A DNA stretch of 64,000 nucleotides, from positions 1,178,001 through 1,242,000 of the forward strand of contig NZ_QVTD01000003.1 of assembly GCF_003429105.1 (NCBI RefSeq), written 5' to 3'. Shown one piece after another: positions 9,605 to 18,451 of this stretch. Source of the stretch: Peribacillus glennii. GTDB taxonomy: Bacteria > Bacillota > Bacilli > Bacillales > DSM-1321. The notes beneath the pieces are model-generated. The model did no database searches. It had not been told where the DNA came from and saw only the letters and a list, made by a program, of their open reading frames with translations. Every line of letters begins with the position of its first letter. Within the stretch, counting starts at the first letter, position 1. The position numbers were made by a program, and so were the translations under genes.

Positions 9605-10957
9605 TTATGAATTCATTACATCATATAATTCAAGGAATTTCGTATTAAATTCCCCAGATACGAATTGTTCATGCCCAAGCAATTTTAAATGGAACGGAAT
9701 CGTTGTATGGATTCCCTCAATGGCAAACTCGCTTAGCGCCCGTTTCATTTTTTCTATCGCTTCTTCTCTCGTCGCCCCATGGACGATCAATTTGGCAATC
9801 ATTGAATCATAGTATGGAGGAATGGAGTACCCGGGATATGCAGCCGAATCGACCCTAACACCGAATCCGCCTGGCGGCAGGTACATCTGGATTTTTCCCG
9901 CTGACGGCATGAAATTCTTTTCCGGATTTTCCGCGTTGATTCGGCATTCAATCGCCCACCCGTTAAAGGTAACGTCCCCTTGCTTCAAGCTGAGCTTCTT
10001 TCCTGATGCCACGTGGATTTGTTCCTTGATCAGATCAACACCTGTGACCATTTCCGTGACAGGGTGCTCCACCTGGATCCGGGTGTTCATTTCCATGAAA
10101 TAAAATTTGCGGTTTTTATAATCATAAATGAATTCAACAGTACCAGCACCGGCATAATCGACAGCCAATGCAGCCTTTACGGCAGCATCACCCATTTCAT
10201 GGCGGATTTCACTATCTAACGCAGGGGAAGGGGTTTCTTCAACCAATTTTTGCAATCTTCTTTGGATGGAACAATCCCTTTCACCAAGATGGATGGCATT
10301 ACCGTGTAAATCTGCCATCACCTGGATTTCCACATGGCGGAAATCTTCTATGTATTTTTCAATATATACCCCTGGATTGCCGAATGCAGTCAATGCTTCC
10401 TGCTGGGTGATCTGTATCCCTTTTATTAAATCCTCTTCGTTCCTTGCGATTCGAATCCCTTTTCCGCCCCCGCCGGCAGTGGCTTTGATGATCACCGGGT
10501 ATCCGATTTCCTCAGCAAGCGTGATAGCTTGATCATTGTCTTTGATAATCCCCTGGGATCCCGGAACAATCGGAACTCCTGCTTTACGCATCGTTTCCCT
10601 CGCAACGTCCTTTGTTCCCATTTTGGATATTGCTTCTGGCGAAGGGCCTACAAAAGTTATGCTAACCTCGCGGCAAAGTTCCGCAAAATCGGCATTTTCA
10701 GCAAGGAACCCATATCCTGGGTGAATTGCATCAGAACCAGTAAGCTTCGCGGCACTTATGATATTCGTGAAATTCAGGTAACTGTCTTTTGATGCTGTCG
10801 GGCCGATACAGTATGCCTCATCTGCCAGCTGGACATGCAGGGCCTCCCTGTCAGCTTCCGAAAAGACTGCGACCGTTTCAATCCCCAATTCCTTACAGGC
10901 CCGGATAATACGGACGGCAATTTCCCCCCGGTTTGCGATCAATAGCTTCCTTATCAT
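9605..10957 (-). CDS. accC: Acetyl-CoA carboxylase, biotin carboxylase subunit
   Basis: A 450-residue ATP-grasp enzyme that carboxylates biotin on AccB, the first half-reaction of malonyl-CoA synthesis. It shows the N-terminal [18 protein letters not shown], the glycine-rich ATP loop AGGGGKGIR near 163-171, [14 protein letters not shown] near 289-302 and C-terminal [15 protein letters not shown]. The start overlaps a good GGAGC site, and accB ends 13 bases upstream, forming accB-accC-yqhY. Confidence 0.97.
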   Translation of the reverse strand: MIRKLLIANRGEIAVRIIRACKELGIETVAVFSEADREALHVQLADEAYCIGPTASKDSYLNFTNIISAAKLTGSDAIHPGYGFLAENADFAELCREVSITFVGPSPEAISKMGTKDVARETMRKAGVPIVPGSQGIIKDNDQAITLAEEIGYPVIIKATAGGGGKGIRIARNEEDLIKGIQITQQEALTAFGNPGVYIEKYIEDFRHVEIQVMADLHGNAIHLGERDCSIQRRLQKLVEETPSPALDSEIRHEMGDAAVKAALAVDYAGAGTVEFIYDYKNRKFYFMEMNTRIQVEHPVTEMVTGVDLIKEQIHVASGKKLSLKQGDVTFNGWAIECRINAENPEKNFMPSAGKIQMYLPPGGFGVRVDSAAYPGYSIPPYYDSMIAKLIVHGATREEAIEKMKRALSEFAIEGIHTTIPFHLKLLGHEQFVSGEFNTKFLELYDVMNS

Positions 10958-10970
10958 TTATAACAGCTCC

Positions 10971-11474
10971 TTATTCAGGCTTGACTAAAAACAACGGCTG
11001 GCCGTATTCAACCAACTGGCCGTCTTTCACCAGTATTTCAACGATTTCGCCTTCTACTTCCGCCTCTATTTCATTGAAGAGTTTCATCGCTTCAACAATG
11101 CAGACGATAGAGTCCTTTGTAACCTTTGAACCCGTCTTTACATATGCATCTGTGTCCGGCGAAGATGATTGATAGAATGTGCCCACCATCGGCGAAACGA
11201 TTTTCTGTAAATGTTCCTGGTGTGCTTCTTCCTTGGGCGCAGCAGGGCTTGCTTCAACAGCTGCGATTTTTTCAGGTGCCTGTGCAGGCTTATCAGGCTT
11301 AACCGGTTCCGACTGTACCGGCTCGGCTGCCGGCTGATGCCCGACGGACACAGGCTGTTCCTGTCCGGTCTTTTTCAGTTTAATTTTCGTGCCTTCCTGC
11401 TCATACACAAATTCATTAATGCTTGATTGGTCAACCAGTTTAATTAATTCCCTGATTTCCTGTACCTTTAACAT
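10971..11474 (-). CDS. accB: Acetyl-CoA carboxylase biotin carboxyl carrier protein
   Basis: A 167-residue carrier. The N-terminal ~35 residues ([19 protein letters not shown]) are followed by a proline/alanine-rich flexible linker (about 40-85) and the biotinyl domain, with the biotinylation motif [11 protein letters not shown] at about 130-140. It is the first gene of the acc operon, and a promoter candidate lies 44 bases upstream. Confidence 0.96.
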   Translation of the reverse strand: MLKVQEIRELIKLVDQSSINEFVYEQEGTKIKLKKTGQEQPVSVGHQPAAEPVQSEPVKPDKPAQAPEKIAAVEASPAAPKEEAHQEHLQKIVSPMVGTFYQSSSPDTDAYVKTGSKVTKDSIVCIVEAMKLFNEIEAEVEGEIVEILVKDGQLVEYGQPLFLVKPE

Positions 11475-11517
11475 CTTGGCACCCCTTGTCTACTTTTATT
11501 TATGACTAGATAGTAAC

Positions 11518-11547
11518 ATGATACGATAATACCTTATCAAAATTCAA
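11518..11547 (-). promoter_or_regulatory. Candidate SigA promoter of accB-accC-yqhY
   Basis: On the minus strand, TTGAAT (11542-11547), an 18-base spacer and TATCAT (11518-11523), about 44 bases before the accB start. No FapR-like palindrome was evident. Confidence 0.5.
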
Positions 11548-11754
11548 TACATAGCTTAGCAATACAAAACCGGCAGCTAATTTTACCTGGTAAAATGGAA
11601 ACTTGCAAAATTAATATAGGACATTTGAAAACGGTACCGAATTTATAATCCAGGAGGAAGAGCGGGGTTCAAACGGACTATTTTTTAATGAATCAAAAAT
11701 AAAAAGGCGGTGTATGTATTGATTTATTGCAACAGCTGTAAAAGGAGGACTTAA

Positions 11755-12123
11755 CCTGAAAAAACAGTCTCGTAGTCAGGGCAACACTGGTCTGTGTGAT
11801 ACTTGCTTCGGTGGTGGACACGGCAATGAAAAAAGATATCGCAGTGATTTTGTCCATTGTGATCGGAGGCGGTCTCGGGGTTTTGATAAAATAACAGACT
11901 ACCATTCCAATATGGAATTGATTGAAAGCTCGTCCCGCCAGGTTGGGAAATCAGAAAGCGACTTCAGTCAATCATCGAGGAAGCGAGCGCGGCACTTGAG
12001 GAATTGTCTTCTAGCATACAAACGCAGGCAAACCAGAATACCCACCTTGTCCATTCCATTTCAGCAGCAAATGAAGCCGTCAGCAATTTAATGAAACTGC
12101 ACGAAGACGCCTATGAGTTTTAG
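11755..12123 (+). pseudogene. Decayed methyl-accepting chemotaxis protein fragment
   Basis: Two short stretches in different frames resemble parts of a chemoreceptor. From 11772 to a TAA at 11894 the frame gives a hydrophobic pair of segments (ATLVCVILASVVD ... IAVILSIVIGGGLGVLI). From ~11974 to a TAG at 12123 another frame gives EEASAALEELSSSIQTQANQ and an alanine/heptad pattern typical of the receptor signalling coiled coil. The rest of a receptor is missing and frames change, so this is a remnant after deletion. A GGAGG site precedes it at about 11747. The assignment rests on pattern only. Confidence 0.5.
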
Positions 12124-12344
12124 TTAGCTACGTATATATGTTGAATTTTTAATTTACAGCCGCCCTCCAGCCCATTCATGTGAAACCAAAGTTTCCGAGA
12201 CCTTTCAGCTATGCTACTAAGGCTGATCCAACTGCCTTTGACCAGTGAAAGCCCGCTTTCTCCTCAACTATGCAAGGGGCTCAAATGAGCCAAAATAAAC
12301 TATATTATTTATCAATGCGATAAACAAAAGTTCCACATATAGAC

Positions 12345-12528
12345 TAAAAGGCCCCCTGTCATCAGGCGGCCTTTCACTGGCAGAAAATAAAGTATAAAAC
12401 TCCTTCCTGAATAACGCAAAACAAAGGCTAGGTGCGCTGCGTCCTGTAGCAACGCCTGTGTGACCCACGCTATTGCGGGTCTCTACACTCTGTCTTCGCC
12501 TTTAAAATAGGCTCGCCAATCGGTAGTG
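12345..12528 (-). repeat. Dispersed intergenic repeat, copy B, with spoIIIA terminator
   Basis: Begins about 10 bases after the spoIIIAH stop and reads, on the minus strand, CCGATTGGCGAGCC, AAAGGCGAAGAC, a CCCGC/GCGTGGG hairpin, the conserved block at 12440-12460, CCTAGCC, then CTGCCA and a strong hairpin (AAAGGCC-CCTG/CAGG-GGCCTTT at 12348-12375) with TTTTAG after it. The terminal hairpin is the likely terminator of the spoIIIA operon. The conserved block is shared with copy A at ~19 of 21 positions. Confidence 0.7.
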
Positions 12529-12537
12529 TTTCTAACT

Positions 12538-13116
12538 TTATTTTTCCGGCTGGAAATTCACTACTACATCATGTGTGCTGTCAAATTCTTTGTTGACAAG
12601 CTGGATAATGGAATTGGCGGCGGAAGGGCTCAGTTTATCCGCTTTAACAGTGATGTCCACATCCTTGCCGTTTACTCGGACAAGCGCTGCATCATAATCC
12701 ATTGTCAAAACCAGTTTTTCAATGATTGTTTCTTTTTCTTCCACACTATTTAATTCCTCAATTTTCTGTTTCGCATCGCTTATTTCTTCGGCTGATAGTT
12801 TCGTATTGGCCACAATCGCTGTAAGTTCTTCCTTCTGTTTGGAACGGAGATCCGTGAGTTCCATGCGGAGGGCTTCAAATGCATCATCGCCAGCCTCCCG
12901 TGTCACTACGGTTGCGCCATCCTTGGTTTCTTTTTTAGCTACCGGCTGTTTGGCATCTTCCTTTTTCACCCCAGCTTCTTGTTGCTTTTCCTCTTTTTCC
13001 TCGGTACCCGCCATGTTGACAGGCTGCTTTTCCGGTGTCGTTAAATAATAGACAGATAATACGACAACAAGGCTTAACATCGTCAATAACCAGACTGTTT
13101 GCTTTTTTAATAACAT
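12538..13116 (-). CDS. spoIIIAH: Stage III sporulation protein AH
   Basis: A 192-residue mother-cell membrane protein whose extracellular domain binds forespore SpoIIQ across the intermembrane space to form the engulfment-stage channel. One transmembrane helix is at ~8-27, followed by a charged linker rich in E/K/Q (40-70) and a C-terminal YscJ/FliF-like ring-building domain (about 90-190). It is the last gene of the operon, 17 bases after spoIIIAG, and is followed at once by repeat copy B and its terminator. Confidence 0.95.
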   Translation of the reverse strand: MLLKKQTVWLLTMLSLVVVLSVYYLTTPEKQPVNMAGTEEKEEKQQEAGVKKEDAKQPVAKKETKDGATVVTREAGDDAFEALRMELTDLRSKQKEELTAIVANTKLSAEEISDAKQKIEELNSVEEKETIIEKLVLTMDYDAALVRVNGKDVDITVKADKLSPSAANSIIQLVNKEFDSTHDVVVNFQPEK

Positions 13117-13133
13117 GATATGTTTCCCCCTTA

Positions 13134-13802
13134 TTATTTTTTAGGCATTACAGAAACCCGATGGCTTGGTACATCAAGTGACCTGGTCACCGCTTCGACA
13201 ATCCACTTTTTGATTTCTATATGATCGGCGCCTTTTGCCACTACCAGGACACCACGGATTTTTGGCTTTTTTGTCTCGAGAACGATTGGACCTTCTTTTT
13301 CACCGCTTTTTACGATCACAAGCTGCTCATCAATATTCGTATCTTCCACTGTCCGCTTTCCGCCTTCTTGGTCGGTTTCCTCGGTCACCTGCTTTTGGGT
13401 AACCTTGTTTTTCTCGAAGATTTTTTGTTCGGATGCATCGACATTTACCACGACCTTGACATCATCCACGCCGGCAATCGCTTCCAGGGCCTCTTTCATC
13501 TCCAATTGCAGGTATTTTTCATAGTCTTTAATTGTTTTGATTTCTGCAGGATCTTTTCTTCCAAAGGCCGGGACGTCTTCTTCTGAATCTTTCCCATTAA
13601 AAGCAGGAATTGCCCCGCTGGTTTCTGAGGCCGTTTTGCTTTCCTGACCAGACTTCAAAACGCTGCCGGCCATCATGATCCCTATCCCAATGATCAGCAC
13701 TACCAAGGCATAGGCATATAGAGAAGGTTTTTTCTCTTTTGGTTCATTATCTTTGTTAAATAATTTGGACAGCCAGGTTAATGGACCTTTATCATTTTTC
13801 AA
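13134..13802 (-). CDS. spoIIIAG: Stage III sporulation protein AG
   Basis: A 222-residue protein with one transmembrane helix at ~27-47 (SLYAYALVVLIIGIGIMMAG) and a large extracytoplasmic domain. In B. subtilis SpoIIIAG forms a 30-subunit ring in the mother-cell membrane, related to secretion-system ring proteins. The GVDDVKVVVNVDAS and IRGVLVVAKGADHIEIK segments belong to the ring-building motif. Its start overlaps the end of spoIIIAF by 4 bases. Confidence 0.95.
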   Translation of the reverse strand: MKNDKGPLTWLSKLFNKDNEPKEKKPSLYAYALVVLIIGIGIMMAGSVLKSGQESKTASETSGAIPAFNGKDSEEDVPAFGRKDPAEIKTIKDYEKYLQLEMKEALEAIAGVDDVKVVVNVDASEQKIFEKNKVTQKQVTEETDQEGGKRTVEDTNIDEQLVIVKSGEKEGPIVLETKKPKIRGVLVVAKGADHIEIKKWIVEAVTRSLDVPSHRVSVMPKK

Positions 13803-14419
13803 TTTTCCCCACGCACTCCTTCCCCGGCTATTTCGATGAGCCCTTCATCTACGGACCATTTTGCTGCAAGGAAACTCTTAATTTCATCCAGATCGGCTGC
13901 CCTGGCATATGGAGCGTCCCCTGCATTGATTTCTATTTTCTCCACAACCTCTACTGAGCCTGATTCATTTTTTGCCTTGTCCAATTTGAGTACGATTTTT
14001 TGCAAATCCTCCGGCATGTTGGGTTGTTTCAGGTTTTTGACCTCCAAATCAATCGTTTGGATTTCCATTTCGTACTTGTTCATCAACTCCTCTTCCGCTC
14101 CCGCCTTTAAGCCGGCTGCCATTTGTTCTAAAATATATGCATGTTGGGAGGCTTGTATTTCTTTTTTCTTTATTTCTGTTAAATTTCCAAGATTCTTTTG
14201 CTCCCCGTTTTCAAAAGAGGCCGTCGCTTCTGCCAGCAGCTTGTCAAAATCTGTGTTAAACAATGAAAGCACCGGAGATATGATGATAGCAATCAGCAAT
14301 AGGCCAATGACCATCTTTGCGTATTTTTGCATGGCCGAGCTTGGAAGCAGCATATCAACGACGGTGGCCAAAAGGACGAATATGATAATGTTGGTAATCC
14401 ATTCTGTTAAAAAATCCAA
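13799..14419 (-). CDS. spoIIIAF: Stage III sporulation protein AF
   Basis: A 206-residue protein, the same length as the B. subtilis protein when the TTG at 14417-14419 is used (MDFLTEWITN). The AAAGGAG site lies 8 bases upstream of that codon, whereas a TTG six codons earlier would sit before the site. It has two N-terminal transmembrane helices (about 7-27 and 33-53) and an extracellular domain ending ADLDEIKSFLAAKWSVDEGLIEI. It is part of the SpoIIIA channel complex. Confidence 0.94.
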   Translation of the reverse strand: MDFLTEWITNIIIFVLLATVVDMLLPSSAMQKYAKMVIGLLLIAIIISPVLSLFNTDFDKLLAEATASFENGEQKNLGNLTEIKKKEIQASQHAYILEQMAAGLKAGAEEELMNKYEMEIQTIDLEVKNLKQPNMPEDLQKIVLKLDKAKNESGSVEVVEKIEINAGDAPYARAADLDEIKSFLAAKWSVDEGLIEIAGEGVRGEN

Positions 14420-14437
14420 TGCCGCAGCTCCTTTCAA

Positions 14438-15631
14438 TTACCGCACCATAAGTGTGATATTCCCTGCTGCAATGATTACAGTGATGCTTAGAAAAAACAT
14501 AAGCGAAACGATAGCCAGGGCCGCAAAGATATAAATCATGCTTTTGCTGATAATGTCCAGACATTTGATGACTGGGCCGCCTCCAAGGGGCTGCAGGAGC
14601 CCCGCTGCCAATTTATAGATAAAGGAAACCGCCAGTATTTTGATAGCGGGAAAGGCTGTGATCAACAACAAGATCGCCACGCCCGCCATGCCCACTGTAT
14701 TTTTCAACAGAACGGAAGCATTAATCACTGTATCCGTAGCATCCGTGAACATCCTCCCAATCACCGGAATGAAGTTGCCGGTTATAAACTTTGCTGTCCT
14801 TAGTGTCACCCCGTCAGCGACCGCCGATGATGCACCTTGAACGGAAATTACGCCTAAAAAGACGGTCATGAATGCCCCGAGTATCCCAATGCCCCAGTTC
14901 CGCAGCAACTGGGCCAACTGCGTGACTTTGTACTGGTCCGTCAATGTGCTCACTATGCTGAGGATCGCTGCAAGAAACAATAGGGGCAGCACAACATATT
15001 GAACCAAGACACCACTAGTGTTCATCAAGAAAATGAGGACCGGATGAAAAAAACCAGCAGATATGATTCCCCCTGATGCGGCAATCAGTGCAAGCAACAA
15101 TGGAATCAGGGCCATGAGAAAGGAAATCATGAGATCAATTGTTTCCTTTGTGTACGTTATCGCGACATGAAAGCTATTCAGGGCCAGGATGATCAGGACC
15201 ATATATACGATTGCATAGGCAACCTTCGAAACGGTGCTTGTTTCAAAGGCATTCTGGAGCGATTGAAGGAACATGCTGAATACTGTCAGCAGGATTAACG
15301 ATCCCAGCAGCTTTCCGTTGACCAGCAGTTCATGGAAAATAAATTTCCCCATCCCTTTGAACCATTCCTTGAATGAAAATTGCTTCTCCCCGCTTACGAA
15401 ATCCATGAAGCTTCCCTTTTGGCTTTCAGGAAGGAAGCCGCCATATTCATTTATTACGTCGTCCCAATATTGTTTTAACTCGTCCACCCCAAGCTTATCG
15501 ATTTGTGACTGAACCAGCTCCGATTGCATGATTGGTTCTTCTTTTACCGTATTCTCGGCGTTTACGGGGCTTGCATGAAATAAAAAAAGAAACAAGAATA
15601 AGAGTGGAAGGTAGTGCATTCGCTGCTTCAT
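14438..15631 (-). CDS. spoIIIAE: Stage III sporulation protein AE
   Basis: A 397-residue protein with a cleavable-looking signal peptide (YLPLLFLFLFLFHASPVNA, about 7-25) followed by ~80 polar residues and a multi-spanning membrane domain of about seven helices from residue ~105. It is thought to form the membrane export core of the SpoIIIA-SpoIIQ channel. The GGGPVIKCLDIISKSM segment near 355 is characteristic. It lies 18 bases before spoIIIAF. Confidence 0.95.
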   Translation of the reverse strand: MKQRMHYLPLLFLFLFLFHASPVNAENTVKEEPIMQSELVQSQIDKLGVDELKQYWDDVINEYGGFLPESQKGSFMDFVSGEKQFSFKEWFKGMGKFIFHELLVNGKLLGSLILLTVFSMFLQSLQNAFETSTVSKVAYAIVYMVLIILALNSFHVAITYTKETIDLMISFLMALIPLLLALIAASGGIISAGFFHPVLIFLMNTSGVLVQYVVLPLLFLAAILSIVSTLTDQYKVTQLAQLLRNWGIGILGAFMTVFLGVISVQGASSAVADGVTLRTAKFITGNFIPVIGRMFTDATDTVINASVLLKNTVGMAGVAILLLITAFPAIKILAVSFIYKLAAGLLQPLGGGPVIKCLDIISKSMIYIFAALAIVSLMFFLSITVIIAAGNITLMVR

Positions 15632-15671
15632 ATATTCACCTCACCTGCGGCCATTTGACCGTCGTTCACGG

Positions 15672-16061
15672 TCAGCTTGGTATCAGTTTAATGATGGTTT
15701 CAATGATTACGGTAAGAATTGGGATCGCCATTGCGAGGATCAATATTTTTCCTCCCAGCTCAATTTTTGAGGCAATTGAACCCTGGCCGGCATCCTTCGT
15801 GATCTGGGCAGCAAATTCCGCGATATAGGCAATTCCGATTATTTTTAAAATCGTTTCGAGATATACCATATTTACATTGGCATTCACGGCAATTTTCTCA
15901 AGCATTTGAATGATTTCATAAATTTTATCTGCCAAATAAAGAAAGATCGTACAGCCGGTGAAAACGACCAACAAGAATGCGAAATTCGGCTTTTGTTCTT
16001 TAACGATCAGAGCCAGGAAGGTAGCCACAAGTGCTATACTAGCAATTTTGATGATTTCGAT
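15672..16061 (-). CDS. spoIIIAD: Stage III sporulation protein AD (non-standard start)
   Basis: About 129 residues of four membrane helices. It matches the B. subtilis protein closely through VATFLALIVKEQKPNFAFL and KIIGIAYIAEFAAQITKDAG. A GGGAGG site immediately after the spoIIIAC stop (16075) is followed by TAATAGCC and then ATC at 16059-16061. No ATG, GTG or TTG exists in frame before codon 17. The start given here is that ATC (8-base spacing); ATA two codons earlier would match the B. subtilis N-terminus (MQIEII) but is only 2 bases from the site. An ATG at 16158-16160 would add 33 unrelated residues overlapping spoIIIAC. Confidence 0.9.
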   Translation of the reverse strand: MEIIKIASIALVATFLALIVKEQKPNFAFLLVVFTGCTIFLYLADKIYEIIQMLEKIAVNANVNMVYLETILKIIGIAYIAEFAAQITKDAGQGSIASKIELGGKILILAMAIPILTVIIETIIKLIPS

Positions 16062-16074
16062 GGCTATTACCTCC

Positions 16075-16278
16075 CTACTGGAACAAGAATACGGATTTGA
16101 TTTTTTGGAACAGATTTTCCACGATGGATGCCACCATGAATAAAATGTATATAAAGCCAAAAAGGGTTACCCATTGGGCATATTCTTTCTTCCCGACCTG
16201 ATCCAAAATCGTATGCAGGAATGCTACTACAATCCCGACACCGGCAATTTTAAAAATGATGTCCACTTCAATGCCCAT
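16075..16278 (-). CDS. spoIIIAC: Stage III sporulation protein AC
   Basis: A 67-residue protein with two transmembrane helices (about 5-27 and 36-56) and the conserved motif LDQVGKKEYAQWVTLFGF between them. It is a small membrane component of the SpoIIIA complex. It has an AGGAGG-type site 6-7 bases before its ATG and lies 21 bases after spoIIIAB. Confidence 0.95.
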   Translation of the reverse strand: MGIEVDIIFKIAGVGIVVAFLHTILDQVGKKEYAQWVTLFGFIYILFMVASIVENLFQKIKSVFLFQ

Positions 16279-16299
16279 CTCGATTCCTCCTGAATCTGC

Positions 16300-16815
16300 C
16301 TACATCAGCATAATTATTAAGAGCAGCCCTGACAAAAAACCAAGGCTCCTGACCATTTTTTCGTATTTTCCCTGCCGGTCCAGTGCGTCGTTCTCTTCCC
16401 TTTCCAGATGCGCCATGGTAAGCATGATCTGTTTTTGCTGATGGTATCGGTCATGCCTTCCAAGGGTTTCGCCAAATTGGGATAGAATTTCAAATTCGCC
16501 TTGTTTCAAAGCAAGCCATTTCCATACTTCTTTCAACGATTCGTCCCAGGCAATTTTTACAGTTGTTTCCCCTGATGTGAGCTTTGAGGAAAAAGATTCG
16601 AAAAACCATGAAAGCGGTTTAGGCATTTGCTTTGAAAGCCTTGACGCCGCATCCGCAAGCGGAGTGTGACCGTACATGATTTCAGCCTCTAAGGATTGCA
16701 GGGCAACCTTCAGCTGCCGCAGCTGTCTCGGCCTTTGGCTTAAGTGCCTAGATGCCTCAAAACCAGCCCAGGTCGTGGCTAAAATAATGATTGCGGCTCC
16801 TATCAGCTTTAGCAT
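16300..16815 (-). CDS. spoIIIAB: Stage III sporulation protein AB
   Basis: A 171-residue protein with N- and C-terminal hydrophobic helices and a helical middle that resembles GspF/PilC-type secretion platform proteins. The conserved opening LIGAAIIILATTWAGFEASR and the motif LQSLEAEIMYGHTPLADA (about 43-60) are present. It is directly adjacent to spoIIIAA with no gap between stop and start, so it is probably translated by coupling. Confidence 0.95.
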   Translation of the reverse strand: MLKLIGAAIIILATTWAGFEASRHLSQRPRQLRQLKVALQSLEAEIMYGHTPLADAASRLSKQMPKPLSWFFESFSSKLTSGETTVKIAWDESLKEVWKWLALKQGEFEILSQFGETLGRHDRYHQQKQIMLTMAHLEREENDALDRQGKYEKMVRSLGFLSGLLLIIMLM

Positions 16816-17739
16816 TCATGACACCCCCTCACGTCTTGTTAAGTGCTTGCCCTGGGCATCGAGAATTCTTAAGGCCCTTCTTCCCACTTCGTTTCTATCC
16901 AGCTCGATGAACCTCTGGAATATGTCTTGTTTAAGGATATGGGCAATATTAGGGCGCTTCTTCACTTCCGTAAGTGTATGTCCGTGAGTGGTTATGATCA
17001 ATTTGATTCCGGCATTGACAGCTTCAAGGACAGCCATCGTGTCCTCGGCTCGTCCAATTTCATCGACAACCAATACGTCAGGCGACATCGACCGGATCAT
17101 CATCATCATGCCTTCCGCCTTCGGGCATCCGTCAAGCACATCAATCCTTGGGCCGAATTCCAGCTGCGGCACGCCATGAACACATCCCGCGATTTCTGAT
17201 CGTTCATCAACGATGCCTACCTTTTTCGGTCCGATGCCGCCCATATCAGGACCATTTGAAATCATTCTGGCGATATCGCGGAGCAAAGTTGTCTTCCCGC
17301 TTTGCGGGGCCCCGATAATCAAGGTATGATTCCATTCGTCCGTATATAAATGAGGCATCAATTCTTCCGCGATTCCAATCTTTTGCCTTGCGATCCTTAT
17401 GTTAAAAGAGGAAACATCCCGTATTGCTTTTACAGTACCGCCCTCAAGTATTACCTTTCCTGCAAGGCCGACCCTGTGCCCTCCTGAAACAGTGATATAC
17501 CCCCGCTTTAATTCTTCCTCAAGCGTGTATAAGGAAAATTGGCTTAAACGGCCAAGCAAGCTTTGGGCATCATTTTTATCCACCACATACGGCATAAAAG
17601 CCGGACGGCCTTCCACCACGATTTCAAGGGGCCTTCCAATACGAATCCGCAGTTCTTCGATTTTTTCCGCCGAGGTTTGCGAAATCCGCAGGAGCTGTTC
17701 AAGAATTTTCTTTGGTAAAAGAGCCAGGACTTCTTCCAA
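16816..17739 (-). CDS. spoIIIAA: Stage III sporulation protein AA, secretion-type ATPase
   Basis: A 307-residue cytosolic ATPase of the mother cell, related to type II/IV secretion ATPases, proposed to power the SpoIIIA channel. Walker A GAPQSGKTTL is at about 143-152 and Walker B VLVVDEIGR near 219-227; ITTHGHTL and a C-terminal helical region follow. It is the first gene of the operon. AGGAGG lies upstream of the ATG, and a SigE-type promoter is 37-65 bases before it. B. subtilis has yqhV between efp and this gene; it is missing here. Confidence 0.96.
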   Translation of the reverse strand: MEEVLALLPKKILEQLLRISQTSAEKIEELRIRIGRPLEIVVEGRPAFMPYVVDKNDAQSLLGRLSQFSLYTLEEELKRGYITVSGGHRVGLAGKVILEGGTVKAIRDVSSFNIRIARQKIGIAEELMPHLYTDEWNHTLIIGAPQSGKTTLLRDIARMISNGPDMGGIGPKKVGIVDERSEIAGCVHGVPQLEFGPRIDVLDGCPKAEGMMMMIRSMSPDVLVVDEIGRAEDTMAVLEAVNAGIKLIITTHGHTLTEVKKRPNIAHILKQDIFQRFIELDRNEVGRRALRILDAQGKHLTRREGVS

Positions 17740-17775
17740 AGCTACCCCCTCCTATATGTCAATTTCATTAGTAGA

Positions 17776-17804
17776 AATGTATGCCTTACAGGGACACGTT
17801 ATGA
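17776..17804 (-). promoter_or_regulatory. SigE-type promoter of spoIIIA operon
   Basis: On the minus strand, TCATAAC (17798-17804), a 14-base spacer, then CATACATT (17776-17783). The -10 fits the SigmaE consensus CATACANT fully and the -35 fits KMATAXX. This predicts mother-cell expression after asymmetric division, as in B. subtilis. Confidence 0.8.
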
Positions 17805-17828
17805 CAAGCATCCGGTAAAGGCGATTAA

Positions 17829-17887
17829 AATAAAAAAAGGCACAAAAAAAACCGGGGCAGAATCCCCAGTTTTCTTGTGCCTTTATG
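17829..17887 (-). terminator. Terminator after efp
   Basis: On the minus strand, AAAGGCACAAGAAAACTGGGG pairs in two steps with CCCCGGTTTT and TTGTGCCTTT, ending in TTTTTTTATTTT. It overlaps the efp stop codon and separates housekeeping efp from the sporulation operon. Confidence 0.85.
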
Positions 17888-18440
17888 CACGCGATACGTA
17901 ACTTCCTTCAGTCGTATTGATGATCAAACGGTCTCCCTGGTTTACGAAAAAAGGAACCTGGACTGTAAGCCCTGTTTCAAGAGTTGCCGGCTTCGTTCCT
18001 CCTGAGGCAGTGTCTCCTTTAATTCCAGGCTCTGTTTCTGTCACTTCGAGCTCAACAGTGTTAGGAAGCTCCACTCCAAGCGTTTCGCTTTGGAAAGTCA
18101 TGATATACACTTCCATGTTTTCTTTCAAGAATTTTAATTCGCGCTCAATGCTTGAAGCAGGAAGTTCGATTTGTTCATAAGATTCGTTATCCATGAATAC
18201 ATGGCTGTCCCCGCTGGCGTACAGATATTGCATTTTGCGGTTTTCGATATGCGCCTTGCTTACTTTTTCCCCGGCACGGAAGGTTTTTTCCTGGATTGCC
18301 CCAGTTCGAAGGTTACGCAGCTTTGAACGCACAAAAGCTGCACCCTTTCCCGGTTTTACGTGCTGGAACTCGATTACTTGCCAGATTCCATTGTCTACTT
18401 CGATTGTTAAGCCGGTACGAAAATCATTTACAGAGATCAT
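17883..18440 (-). CDS. efp: Translation elongation factor P
   Basis: A 185-residue, three-domain tRNA-shaped factor that relieves ribosome stalling at polyproline. The loop that carries the modified residue in other species reads [11 protein letters not shown], with lysine at about 32. The family segments [20 protein letters not shown] and the C-terminal [23 protein letters not shown] are present. It sits 11 bases downstream of the Xaa-Pro peptidase gene, so aroQ-yqhT-efp are likely one operon. Confidence 0.97.
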   Translation of the reverse strand: MISVNDFRTGLTIEVDNGIWQVIEFQHVKPGKGAAFVRSKLRNLRTGAIQEKTFRAGEKVSKAHIENRKMQYLYASGDSHVFMDNESYEQIELPASSIERELKFLKENMEVYIMTFQSETLGVELPNTVELEVTETEPGIKGDTASGGTKPATLETGLTVQVPFFVNQGDRLIINTTEGSYVSRA

Positions 18441-18451
18441 TCATTGTCCTC

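Noticed and set aside
12268-12468. 66-codon frame containing GHTGVATGR in repeat copy B
   Set aside because: Similar short frames arise in copy A (4278-4466) because of shared repeat DNA; no start signal.
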